From Bacteroidales bacterium (GTDB taxonomy: Bacteria > Bacteroidota > Bacteroidia > Bacteroidales > UBA932): 64,000 nt of DNA. The DNA lies in NCBI GenBank assembly GCA_017459075.1, contig JAFUDQ010000013.1, positions 1-64,000 of the forward strand, given 5' to 3'. This document shows positions 52,674 through 61,053 of the stretch, piece after piece. Numbering within the stretch: the first letter of the stretch is position 1; each line of letters starts with the position of its first letter. The notes under the pieces are model-generated. The model saw only the letters and a program-made list of their open reading frames with translations. It had not been told where the DNA came from and made no database searches. A program made the position numbers and the translations under genes.

Positions 52674-55658
52674 ATGGGCAAATCAAAATTAAACGTTAAG
52701 TATTGTGTCCTCCTGCCCCTCGTGCTCCTGGTCACAATCTTCCTGGTTTCGGTTCCCGTAGATTTCTTTGGAATCCCCGGACTTACCGTTGTACAGCAGC
52801 GTGTGATTGCACTCTTCGTGTTCGCTGCGCTTATGTGGATGTTTGAGATAATTCCTAACTGGACAACATCCCTGTTGGTAATAGTATTCTCACTGCTATG
52901 CGTCTCCAACAAGGGTATCGGCTTCCTTTGCAAGCCTGAACTCGGCCAGCTGGTGAACTACACAGACATCATGAAGGCATTCGCAGACCCGGTTGTAATG
53001 CTCTTCCTCGGCGGCTTCGTGCTCGCCATCATGGCAGAGAAATACGGCCTTGACGTCACCCTTGCACGTCTCCTGCTCAAGCCTTTCGGAACAAAACCTA
53101 AGATGGTGCTTCTTGGCTTCCTCATCGTGATCGCCGTATTCTCAATGTTCATGAGCAATACTGCAACCGCCGCCATGATGCTTGCATTCCTTGCACCTGT
53201 GCTTGCAGTGCTTCCCGCCGGTGAAAAAGGCAAGGTAGGCCTTGCGCTTGCCATTCCTATCGCAGCAAACCTTGGTGGTATCGGAACCCCTATCGGAACC
53301 CCTCCTAACGCAACAGCTGTGAAGTTCCTTGCAGAGGCCGGTTATGAAGTTACCTTCGGTGAGTGGATGATCCGCATGGTCCCTTACGTAGCCATCATGA
53401 TTTTCGTCGCATGGATCCTCCTCCAGGTATTCTTCCCCTTCAAGAGTGACAAGGTTGTCCTTGAAATTCCTGAGAACAAGGCTAAGAAAGACTGGAAGTC
53501 AAAGGTCGTTTGGATTACCTTCATCGGCACCATCCTCCTCTGGGCTACCGAGTCCATTACCGGAATCAACTCCAACGTAGTTGCCCTTATTCCTCTTGGC
53601 GTCCTTACCTGCACAGGTATCTTCACCAAGGAAGACATCAAGCAGATTAACTGGAGCGTGCTCTGGCTTGTTGCCGGAGGCTTCGCCCTTGGTACCTGCC
53701 TTCAGGGAACAGGTCTTGCAAAGGTCCTCATCCAGGCAATTCCCTTCGGCTCAATGTCCGTAGTGCTCGTGCTTGTAGTTGCAGGTCTTGTTTGCTACTT
53801 CCTTTCCAACTTCATCAGCAACTCCGCTACTGCAGCCCTCCTTATCCCTATCCTCATCGTTGTGGCACAGGGTATGGCAGATCCCGCAGCAGCTAGCCAT
53901 GACAGCTTCTTCGCCCTTGGCGGCACCCATGCAATGATTACCTTCATCGCAGTGTGCGCCTCCATCGCAATGCTTTTCCCTATCTCCACCCCTCCGAATG
54001 CAATTGCAGCATCCACCGGTCTTGTAGAGACCAAGCAGATGGCAAAGATTGGCATAATCGTAGGTGTAGTCGGCTTTATACTTGGTTTCTTCTGGCTCAC
54101 AACCCTCTTCCCCTTCAAGAGCAAGCAGGTAGAGAACAACTCCAACGAGTATGTAACAGTAGCTCTCCAGACTCCTTCATCAGCTGAGACACTGAGCCCT
54201 AACGGCAAGGTTGTCATCGAGCTCTTCAAGAAGGCAGCACAGGAGGCTGACAAGATTTACTGGAAGCAGAACTTCGGAGACAGGAACGCCCTCATGGAGC
54301 AGCTTGCAGAAGACAAGGACGCCCTTGCATTCGCAAAGATTAACTACGGTCCTTGGGATCGCAATACTGATACTTCTTTCGTCGCCGGTTATGGCAACCG
54401 TCCTCTCGGAGCCAACTTCTATCCCGCAGACATGACTACGGAAGAGTTCGAGGCCTTCGCAGACCCTGCAAAGAACAGCCCTTACACCATCATCCGCAGG
54501 AATGATTCCGGTGCTCTTGAGACCGTTTGGTATCACGATGCATACAAGGAAAACATCGACAATATCTGCAATTATCTGCAGCAGGCTGCCGACACCACCA
54601 TCAAGGCCAGCGTACGTGAGTACCTCCTTAAGAAGATTGACGCCCTCCGTACCGACAACTACTATGATGCCGATATCGCATGGCTCAACATGACCGACAG
54701 CCGTATGGACCTTGTAATCGGCCCTAATGAGGACAATGATGACAAGCTCTTCGGCCGCAAGGCATCTTACAATGCATTCGTAGTGCTCAAGGATATGTAT
54801 CGTACAGCCGCACTTGAGAAGTTCAGTGCAATGCTTCCTGAGTTCCAGAGCAACCTGCCGGTTGAGGACAAGTACAAGAGCTTCGTTCCCGGAACATCTT
54901 CAAGCATCTTCTCTTGCGACGCCATCTACTATGCAGGTAACGCAAACGCAGGTTTCAAGGTTATCGCTATCAACCTTCCTTACGACGAGAAAGTCCAGCA
55001 GGAGAAGGGTACCCGTACCATTCTCTTCCAGAATGTGATTTCTGAGAAGTTCTATGCTACTGTTTACCCTGCCGGCAATATCCTCCTCTCCAATGAAGAG
55101 AAGTATTATATGGATGCCGATGCCTTCTATTGGAACATCGTCTTCCGTGAGGTTGCCCACGGCCTTGGTGTCAAGAAGACCCTTGCCGGAGCATCTGTAA
55201 CAGAGGCCCTTGGTGCCGATGCCTTCACACTTGAAGAGGTTAAGGCCAACGCCCTTGGTACATCCCTTGCCTGCCAGATGATTGACGAGAACAAGATTTC
55301 CGATATCATCCAGAAGAAGAACTCCATCGCTACCTTCGTGGCCAGCGTAATCCGTTCTACGAGATTTGGCTCCGTAGCCGCTACCGGCCGTGCCAACATC
55401 GTTATCTACAACTGGCTGCGTGAAAACGGCGCCATCACCCTTGATCTTGCTGAAAAGGCTTATGCAATCGACTATGCAAAGGCAGAAAGCTCAATCCGCG
55501 GCCTTGTTTCCAAGGTGCTGATGCTTCAGGCCGAAGGCGATGCCGCAGCTGCTTCAGCTTTCATCGAGAGCTATTCTACTGTTGACGAGGAACTCAAGGC
55601 CGCTATTGCAAAGATGGCCAAGGCTAAGATTCCTGTTGATATTATCTTCAAGCAGTAA
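52674..55658 (+). CDS. SLC13/DASS transporter fused to a degenerate M49-peptidase domain
   Basis: 994 residues, one uninterrupted frame. Residues 1-480 are a divalent-anion:sodium symporter: hairpin motifs MSNTATAAMM (about 160), GGIGTPIGTPPNA (about 202) and SNFISNSATAALLIPI (about 379), with some 11-12 helices. Residues about 500-994 match dipeptidyl peptidase III (M49): INYGPWDRNTD, GANFYPADMTTEEFEAF, YYAGNANAGFKVIAINLP and FREVAHGLGVKKT. The expected zinc motif HEVAH reads R825-E-V-A-H829, and the second motif EExKAD reads EEVKAN (854-859), so catalysis is doubtful. By homology with VcINDY the C-terminus should be periplasmic. Porin gene starts 2 bases after the stop. Confidence 0.85.
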   Translation: MGKSKLNVKYCVLLPLVLLVTIFLVSVPVDFFGIPGLTVVQQRVIALFVFAALMWMFEIIPNWTTSLLVIVFSLLCVSNKGIGFLCKPELGQLVNYTDIMKAFADPVVMLFLGGFVLAIMAEKYGLDVTLARLLLKPFGTKPKMVLLGFLIVIAVFSMFMSNTATAAMMLAFLAPVLAVLPAGEKGKVGLALAIPIAANLGGIGTPIGTPPNATAVKFLAEAGYEVTFGEWMIRMVPYVAIMIFVAWILLQVFFPFKSDKVVLEIPENKAKKDWKSKVVWITFIGTILLWATESITGINSNVVALIPLGVLTCTGIFTKEDIKQINWSVLWLVAGGFALGTCLQGTGLAKVLIQAIPFGSMSVVLVLVVAGLVCYFLSNFISNSATAALLIPILIVVAQGMADPAAASHDSFFALGGTHAMITFIAVCASIAMLFPISTPPNAIAASTGLVETKQMAKIGIIVGVVGFILGFFWLTTLFPFKSKQVENNSNEYVTVALQTPSSAETLSPNGKVVIELFKKAAQEADKIYWKQNFGDRNALMEQLAEDKDALAFAKINYGPWDRNTDTSFVAGYGNRPLGANFYPADMTTEEFEAFADPAKNSPYTIIRRNDSGALETVWYHDAYKENIDNICNYLQQAADTTIKASVREYLLKKIDALRTDNYYDADIAWLNMTDSRMDLVIGPNEDNDDKLFGRKASYNAFVVLKDMYRTAALEKFSAMLPEFQSNLPVEDKYKSFVPGTSSSIFSCDAIYYAGNANAGFKVIAINLPYDEKVQQEKGTRTILFQNVISEKFYATVYPAGNILLSNEEKYYMDADAFYWNIVFREVAHGLGVKKTLAGASVTEALGADAFTLEEVKANALGTSLACQMIDENKISDIIQKKNSIATFVASVIRSTRFGSVAATGRANIVIYNWLRENGAITLDLAEKAYAIDYAKAESSIRGLVSKVLMLQAEGDAAAASAFIESYSTVDEELKAAIAKMAKAKIPVDIIFKQ

Positions 55659-55660
55659 TT

Positions 55661-56938
55661 ATGAAAAAATTCATTCTCAGTATTTTTGCACTGGCAGCAC
55701 TCTCAACTGTGCTGCCGGCGCAGAATGAGACTCCTGCCAAGTTCAAGCTTTACGGCTTCATCCGCAACTACGCTGTTTTTGACAGCCGCGAAGTTATGGC
55801 CGGCACGGACGATCTTTATTTCTATATGCCCAAGGACGAGGCTATTATCGGCAACGATATCGACAATAACCAGAATCCTTCATTCCGTCTGCTGTCCCTT
55901 ACCACAAGGCTCGGTCTTGATATAAGCGGATATCAGTATGGCAGCATGAAACTCTCCGGAAAGGTAGAGGCAGACTTCTATTGCAAGAGCGGTTCTACCG
56001 CCGTCCTTCGCCTCCGTCAGGCTTACGTCGGCCTCACATGGGACAAACTCGGTGCAAAAGGAGAGAATTCCATCCTTTTGAACATCGGTCAGACATGGCA
56101 TCCCATGGCAGTCGATATGCCTCATATCGTAAACCTTGAGACCGGTGCTCCGTTCAATCCGTTCAACCGTTCTCCCCAGGTGATGTTCAACTACAATTTT
56201 GGCAAGACCATTACCCTTACTGGCGGTGCAATCTACGGCATGCAGTATCTTCCTGTAGGCCCCAAGAGCAACACAGACATGACTTCCACCAAGTCAGCCG
56301 ACTATATGAAGTATGGTCTTCTGCCGGAGTTTTACGCAGGAATCACCCTCAGGCCCTCATCTTCATTAATGGCCAAGGTTGGTGCCAACCTTTTCAGCAT
56401 CAAACCCCGTTGGAAAGACGCACAGGGTTCACTCAGCGACCGTCTTACCACAGTTTCCCCGTTCGTCTTCATGCAGTACACAGGAAAGAACGGCTTCCAG
56501 GTCAGGGCAAAGACTATCCTTGCCGATGCCGGAGAGCACATGAATCTTCTTACCGGCTACGGAGTAAGCAAGGTTAACACAGACGGCTCCTGGGAGTACA
56601 CCCCCATGCGTAGCACAGCTTCCTTCATCTCCATGCAGTATGGCAAGAAATGGCAGGTTATGGGTATGGTTGGTTACATGAAGCTTCTTGGTACCACCGA
56701 GGACCTTCTTGACAACACCCGCTACTGGTTCAATGGCAGCGGCGCATCCAACTTCACCCAGATGTTCCGCGTAACCCCTACCATCGCCTACAACTTGGGT
56801 AAACTCACCCTTGCCCTGGAGTATAACCTCACCGGAGTTGAGTACGGCTCTGACATGGATGCCGCCGGCATTGTTCAGAACGACCTCCACTGGGTTCTCA
56901 ACCATCGCATCCTTACCATGGTGAAGTTTACTTTCTAA
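55661..56938 (+). CDS. Outer-membrane porin paired with the SLC13-M49 protein
   Basis: 425 residues with signal peptide MKKFILSIFALAALSTVLPA...Q. Amphipathic strands throughout, for example FKLYGFIRNYAVFDSREVMA and LGLDISGYQYGSMKLSGKVE, and a C-terminal strand ILTMVKFTF with terminal Phe for BAM recognition. Not close to the OprO/P-like porin at 36,509. The ATG is 2 bases after the upstream stop, implying coupled synthesis with the inner-membrane carrier and delivery of its substrate across the outer membrane. Confidence 0.85.
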   Translation: MKKFILSIFALAALSTVLPAQNETPAKFKLYGFIRNYAVFDSREVMAGTDDLYFYMPKDEAIIGNDIDNNQNPSFRLLSLTTRLGLDISGYQYGSMKLSGKVEADFYCKSGSTAVLRLRQAYVGLTWDKLGAKGENSILLNIGQTWHPMAVDMPHIVNLETGAPFNPFNRSPQVMFNYNFGKTITLTGGAIYGMQYLPVGPKSNTDMTSTKSADYMKYGLLPEFYAGITLRPSSSLMAKVGANLFSIKPRWKDAQGSLSDRLTTVSPFVFMQYTGKNGFQVRAKTILADAGEHMNLLTGYGVSKVNTDGSWEYTPMRSTASFISMQYGKKWQVMGMVGYMKLLGTTEDLLDNTRYWFNGSGASNFTQMFRVTPTIAYNLGKLTLALEYNLTGVEYGSDMDAAGIVQNDLHWVLNHRILTMVKFTF

Positions 56939-56943
56939 GAGTT

Positions 56944-57945
56944 ATGAGGAATATAATTATAAAGTTTTTCGTAGTGGTGACAGTACTGTCCTCACTGGTT
57001 TCCTGCAAGAACACAAAGGCGCTGATGCCCAATATCAGCGGAAAGGCCGGGGAGGTTATAGTTGTCATTGACCGTGAGAATTGGCAGGGCAATCTTGGAA
57101 ATGCAGTCAGGGAACTGCTGGCCGATGAGTGCCCTTACCTTGTCCCCCGTGAGCCGATGTTTACGCTTTCCAACGTAAGTCCTTCCGGCTTCGGGGACCT
57201 TTTCAAGGTTCACAGGAACATTCTCATATTCAATATCAACCCACAGAATCAGAAAGAGCATGTAAACTATGCCACTGACATCTGGGCAACCCCGCAGTGC
57301 GTAATCCAGCTGGATGCCTTTGACAAGGATTCAGCCCTGGCCCTCCTTAAGGAGAACGCCCCCAGGATTATCAGTACGATAGAGCAGGCTGAAAGGGACA
57401 GGAACATTGCCAACGCTACCAGGTATGAGAATACTTCCATTGGTGATGCAGTAAGGGAAATGGTAGGAGGTAGCCCTCATTTCCCCGATGGCTACAGGAT
57501 TCGCAAGAATACCGGCAGCTTCATCTGGGTAGCTTATGATTCTGCTTCAATCCTTCAGGATATACTTGTTTATACATATCCGGCACAGGGTAACGAGCAG
57601 GATTTCACCATTGAGAATCTTATTGCCAACAGGAATGAGGTTCTTAAGGAAAATGTCCCCAGTACCGCCGAGGGCAGCTATATGACAACGGACGAGTCTT
57701 ATCTTAAGCCTACCGTAGAGTATCTCAAGTTCCGCGGACGCCAGTTTGCACAGGTTCGCGGATGGTGGGATGTTCACGGCGGATGGATGGGAGGCCCCTT
57801 TGTAACCCATGCCTTCTACAGCCAGGATGCCAAGAGCATTATTGTCCTGGATGCCTTTGTACATGCCCCCGGACATGACAAAAGACAGCTCTTAAGGCAG
57901 GTTGAATCTATAATTTATTCCTTTGAATGGAAGAAAAGCGAATAA
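56944..57945 (+). CDS. DUF4837-type lipoprotein
   Basis: 333 residues. Lipoprotein signal MRNIIIKFFVVVTVLSSLVS followed by Cys21-K. The mature part begins LMPNISGKAGEVIVVIDREN and includes GDLFKVHRNILIFNINPQNQ, GSFIWVAYDSASILQDILVY and QVRGWWDVHGGWMGGPFVTH, the pattern of the Bacteroidota family DUF4837, function unknown. Five bases after the porin stop; third gene of the operon. Confidence 0.85.
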   Translation: MRNIIIKFFVVVTVLSSLVSCKNTKALMPNISGKAGEVIVVIDRENWQGNLGNAVRELLADECPYLVPREPMFTLSNVSPSGFGDLFKVHRNILIFNINPQNQKEHVNYATDIWATPQCVIQLDAFDKDSALALLKENAPRIISTIEQAERDRNIANATRYENTSIGDAVREMVGGSPHFPDGYRIRKNTGSFIWVAYDSASILQDILVYTYPAQGNEQDFTIENLIANRNEVLKENVPSTAEGSYMTTDESYLKPTVEYLKFRGRQFAQVRGWWDVHGGWMGGPFVTHAFYSQDAKSIIVLDAFVHAPGHDKRQLLRQVESIIYSFEWKKSE

Positions 57946-57960
57946 AGTTCTGAAAATAAT

Positions 57961-57991
57961 TTTGCAGAATAGATATTTTTGTCTACCTTTG
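57961..57991 (+). promoter_or_regulatory. Promoter of the tRNA-Glu/rpsT/tRNA-Pro run
   Basis: TTTG (57961-57964), 19-base spacer, TACCTTTG (57984-57991), an exact consensus match. The leader then reads CAATCCCT and, 17 bases on, TTTTAAGGGCG, nearly the same words as in the leader of the tRNA-tuf promoter at 15963-15993. Confidence 0.8.
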
Positions 57992-58030
57992 CAATCCCTA
58001 AGAAACGCCTTGCGCGTTTTAAGGGCGGAC

Positions 58031-58102
58031 GGTGGGTTCGTATAACGGTTAGTACTCGGGATTTTCATTCCCGCAATAGGAGTTCGATTCTCCTACCCAC
58101 TA
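58031..58102 (+). tRNA. tRNA-Glu (anticodon TTC)
   Basis: 72 bases. Acceptor GGTGGGT/ACCCACT with G1-T72 wobble as usual for bacterial tRNA-Glu, discriminator A. Anticodon stem CGGGA/TCCCG with loop TTTTCAT; T-arm loop TTCGATT. No encoded CCA. Confidence 0.96.
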
Positions 58103-58124
58103 CTAAATATAAAAAATAAAAACT

Positions 58125-58379
58125 ATGGCAAATAACGCATCTGCAGAGAAGTGCATTCGCCAGAGCGAAAGGCACAGATTGCATAATAAGTACTATGCAA
58201 AAACTACAAGGAATGCTATAAGGGCAATCCGTAACACCACAGACAAGAAGACAGCACAGGAGAATGCTCCCAAGGTTTATTCAATGATAGACAAGCTTGC
58301 CAAGATTGGTGTTATTCATAAGAATAAGGCTGCTAACCTCAAGAGTGGAATTGCAGTTTACATCAACAAGCTCGCGTAA
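58125..58379 (+). CDS. rpsT: 30S ribosomal protein S20
   Basis: Primary 16S rRNA binding protein, 84 residues, basic three-helix bundle: [30 protein letters not shown]-type segment ([20 protein letters not shown]), [20 protein letters not shown]. Sits 22 bases after tRNA-Glu on the same transcript and before a terminator. Confidence 0.96.
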   Translation: MANNASAEKCIRQSERHRLHNKYYAKTTRNAIRAIRNTTDKKTAQENAPKVYSMIDKLAKIGVIHKNKAANLKSGIAVYINKLA

Positions 58380-58396
58380 GCGGCTTTGAAGATAAG

Positions 58397-58427
58397 AGAA
58401 CTGCTTCCCGGGCAGTTCTTTTTTTAA
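58397..58427 (+). terminator. Intrinsic terminator after rpsT
   Basis: AGAACTGC, 7-base loop, GCAGTTCT followed by TTTTTT. Lies 8 bases before tRNA-Pro, so that tRNA may depend on read-through or on its own promoter; none is visible in the gap. Confidence 0.85.
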
Positions 58428-58434
58428 CAGGGAT

Positions 58435-58507
58435 CGGGATGTAGCGCAGTTGGTAGCGTACTACGTTCGGGACGTAGGGGTCGTCCGTTCGAGTCGGATC
58501 ATCCCGA
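58435..58507 (+). tRNA. tRNA-Pro (anticodon CGG)
   Basis: 73 bases. Acceptor CGGGATG/CATCCCG, discriminator A, anticodon stem CTACG/CGTAG with loop TTCGGGA, giving CGG (reads CCG). No encoded CCA. Its 3' end is part of a larger perfect inverted repeat (58500-58551). Confidence 0.95.
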
Positions 58508-58551
58508 CACAAAAAAACAGGTTGCAAGACCTGTTTTTTTGTGTCGGGATG
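58500..58551. terminator. 23-bp perfect hairpin, bidirectional terminator overlapping tRNA-Pro 3' end
   Basis: Arms 58500-58522 and 58529-58551 are exact inverted copies with a 6-base loop TGCAAG. The inner part (AAAAAAACAGGT/ACCTGTTTTTTT) is a normal terminator for tRNA-Pro and, on the other strand, for rseP. The outer part duplicates CATCCCGACAC, the last 8 bases of the tRNA plus flank, in inverted orientation. Confidence 0.8.
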
Positions 58552-58554
58552 GGA

Positions 58555-59895
58555 TTACCTTATCAATCTTCCGATATCGTTGCCGCAGGCAAAGAGCATG
58601 AGGGCTAGGATAAGGACCATGCCAATCATCTGGGCAACCTCCATGAACTTGTCGCTGGGCTTGCGGCCGGTAATCATCTCGTAAATAACAAACACGATAT
58701 GACCACCGTCAAGGGCCGGGATAGGAAGCAGGTTCATAACTCCAAGCATGATGGAAAGCAGCCCCAGAAGGCGTACAAACAGCTCCCAGTTCCAACTCTC
58801 CGGCATAGCATCGGCAATAGTAATGAAACTACCCACAGACTTGTAAGCACCGGTGGAAGGGCTGAAAACCATCTTCAAATCCCTCAGGTAATTGCCAACG
58901 GTACTGACAGTAAGTTCAAGTCCCGCAGGAATCGACTCAAAGAAAGCATACGTCTTTTTGTTGTAACCCGGGATAGGAGCGTAAATCATAGCCTTTCCGG
59001 TACTGTCAGTAAGCATAGGCAGGCTAAGCGTATCCGCCCCGCGCACGACAAGGGCCGTCATGGAAGCATTGGGCTTGTCTGCAAAAAAAGCCCTGAAATC
59101 CTGCAAATAATCAATCCTGACGGAGTCAATGCCAATAATCCTGTCACCCTTCTGGTAACCATTCCGGTAGTTAAGGGAAACCGGGGGAATCGTATCCACT
59201 ACATAGGGAACTGCAAGGTCAAACATCCCCGGAGTGGAAATAATCTGCGGCAAGTAGCTATGATCTATATAAACCTGAACGGTATCCCCGTCCCTCTCTA
59301 CCGTAGCAATATGAGCGTTCCTTCTGGCGATATCAGCCTGCAAAGAGGTGAAATCGGTAGGCTCAAACTCATCCAGTTTAAGGATGCGGTCTCCCGTCCG
59401 GAAGCCCATTTCCTGGGCCAGTTCGCTGGCGTAAATCCTTGTCTCACTGTTATTTATGTAACGCGTACCCCAAATCTGGAGCGATGCAATATAAAGCAGA
59501 ATCGCAAAAATAAAATTGTACAGAACGCCTCCGGCCATAACCAGAAGCCTCTGCCATGCCTTCTTTGTGCGGAACTCCCATGGCTTGGGCGTTTGCTTCA
59601 TAGCCTCACGGTCCATGGACTCGTCAATCATGCCCGCAATCTTGCAGTAACCTCCAAGCGGCAGCCAGCCTATTCCATACTCTGTCTCCCTGGACTTAAG
59701 CCCCGGGAACAGACGTGAAAACCAGCCATGCTTGGTGCTCAGCAGGGCCTTTCCGCCAAGGTCAAAGAAAAGGAAAAACTTGTCAACCCTAATCTTGAAC
59801 AGCTTGGCAAATGTGAAGTGCCCGGCCTCATGAATCAAAATCAAAACAGACAGTGCAAGAATAAGTTGCACAACCTTAAGTATAGCCTCGCTCAT
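58555..59895 (-). CDS. rseP: Site-2 protease RseP
   Basis: Intramembrane zinc metalloprotease that cleaves anti-sigma factors and signal-peptide remnants. 446 residues. Active site IHEAGH (His22, Glu23, His26) in the first membrane helix, two PDZ-like domains (ELAQEMGFRTGDRILKLDEF and YRNGYQKGDRIIGIDSVRID), then NLLPIPALDGGHIVF with the third zinc ligand Asp. ATG follows the dxr stop TAA with no gap. Gly-rich tail ends in a membrane helix. Confidence 0.95.
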   Translation of the reverse strand: MSEAILKVVQLILALSVLILIHEAGHFTFAKLFKIRVDKFFLFFDLGGKALLSTKHGWFSRLFPGLKSRETEYGIGWLPLGGYCKIAGMIDESMDREAMKQTPKPWEFRTKKAWQRLLVMAGGVLYNFIFAILLYIASLQIWGTRYINNSETRIYASELAQEMGFRTGDRILKLDEFEPTDFTSLQADIARRNAHIATVERDGDTVQVYIDHSYLPQIISTPGMFDLAVPYVVDTIPPVSLNYRNGYQKGDRIIGIDSVRIDYLQDFRAFFADKPNASMTALVVRGADTLSLPMLTDSTGKAMIYAPIPGYNKKTYAFFESIPAGLELTVSTVGNYLRDLKMVFSPSTGAYKSVGSFITIADAMPESWNWELFVRLLGLLSIMLGVMNLLPIPALDGGHIVFVIYEMITGRKPSDKFMEVAQMIGMVLILALMLFACGNDIGRLIR

Positions 59896-61053
59896 TTAAA
59901 TTCTCTCCTTAGTTTGAGCCATAATCTGCTCGTGTGTAGCCACAAGGTCCTCCAAAGAAGGCTCCTTTACAAACGGTACCGTGTCCATAGCCTTTTCTAT
60001 GAGCGCCGGAATATCATAAAAACCAATCCTGCCGTTAAGGAAGGCAGCCACAGCCACCTCGTTCGCAGCATTCATGGCGCAGGCAATATTGCCTCCGCGC
60101 CCAGCCGCCTCGTATGCCAGGGCCAGGCAGGGGAACTTCTCCATGTCCGGAGCCTCAAAAGTCATCTTTCCAAGGGTAGGGAAGTCCAGCTTCCTGGAAG
60201 GAAGGTCGGGACGCATGGGGAAGCAAAGGGCAAACTGAATCGGCTGCCTCATGTCCGGGCTTGCCATCTGCGCCAGCACGGCACCATCGGCATACTCAAT
60301 CATGGAATGAATCACAGATTCAGGATGAATAACCACATTTATATCCTTGGGCTGCATCCCGAAGAGCCAGCTTGCCTCTATCATCTCAAAACCCTTGTTC
60401 ATGAGGGTGGAAGAATCAATGGTAATCTTCGCTCCCATCGTCCAGTTAGGGTGCTTCAGCGCCTGGGCAGCCGTCGCCTGGGCAATGTCCTCCCGGGCCC
60501 ACATGCGGAACGGGCCGCCGGAGCCGGTAAGGTGGATTTTGCGAATCTGGTTCCCGGCGGCCCCCATCAGGCACTGGAAAATCGCAGAATGCTCTGAATC
60601 CACAGGAAGGATGCGGGCATCGTACTTCTTTGCCAGGTCAATAATGAACGAACCCCCTGCAACTAGGGTCTCCTTATTTGCAAGGGCGATGGTTTTGCCG
60701 GCCTTCACCGCTGCCGTTGTGGGCAGCATACCGCTAAAGCCAACCATAGCCGTGAGAACCATATCAATATTGTCGCCGGCCACAAGCTGCTCTACAGACC
60801 GCATACCGGCGAACGCCTTCACATCCGTCCCCTTCAAAGCCTCTGCCAGCTGACTGTACTTGTCTGGATTGCAAATTACAGCCGCATTCGCATCAAAGGC
60901 GATGGCATCCTTTGCCAGCTGCTCTACATTTTCATTAGCCGTAAGCAGCTCTACCTCAAACATTTCCCTATTGCGGGACACAACATCAAGGGCTTGCTGG
61001 CCGATGCTGCCGGTAGCCCCCAGAATAGCTATTCTTCTTTTTTTATTTTCCAT
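59896..61053 (-). CDS. dxr: 1-deoxy-D-xylulose-5-phosphate reductoisomerase
   Basis: Second MEP-pathway enzyme, NADPH-dependent, fosmidomycin target. 385 residues. NADPH site LGATGSIGQQALDVV (residues 11-25), central catalytic segment LPVDSEHSAIFQCLMG and LTGSGGPFRM, then IDSSTLMNKGFEMIEASWLF. Start overlaps the M23 stop by one base (TGATG); stop abuts rseP. dxs is 42 kb away on the same strand. Confidence 0.97.
   Translation of the reverse strand: MENKKRRIAILGATGSIGQQALDVVSRNREMFEVELLTANENVEQLAKDAIAFDANAAVICNPDKYSQLAEALKGTDVKAFAGMRSVEQLVAGDNIDMVLTAMVGFSGMLPTTAAVKAGKTIALANKETLVAGGSFIIDLAKKYDARILPVDSEHSAIFQCLMGAAGNQIRKIHLTGSGGPFRMWAREDIAQATAAQALKHPNWTMGAKITIDSSTLMNKGFEMIEASWLFGMQPKDINVVIHPESVIHSMIEYADGAVLAQMASPDMRQPIQFALCFPMRPDLPSRKLDFPTLGKMTFEAPDMEKFPCLALAYEAAGRGGNIACAMNAANEVAVAAFLNGRIGFYDIPALIEKAMDTVPFVKEPSLEDLVATHEQIMAQTKERI

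Noticed and set aside
58699-59718. 339-codon plus-strand frame
   Set aside because: Antisense to rseP; basic low-complexity translation and no start signal.
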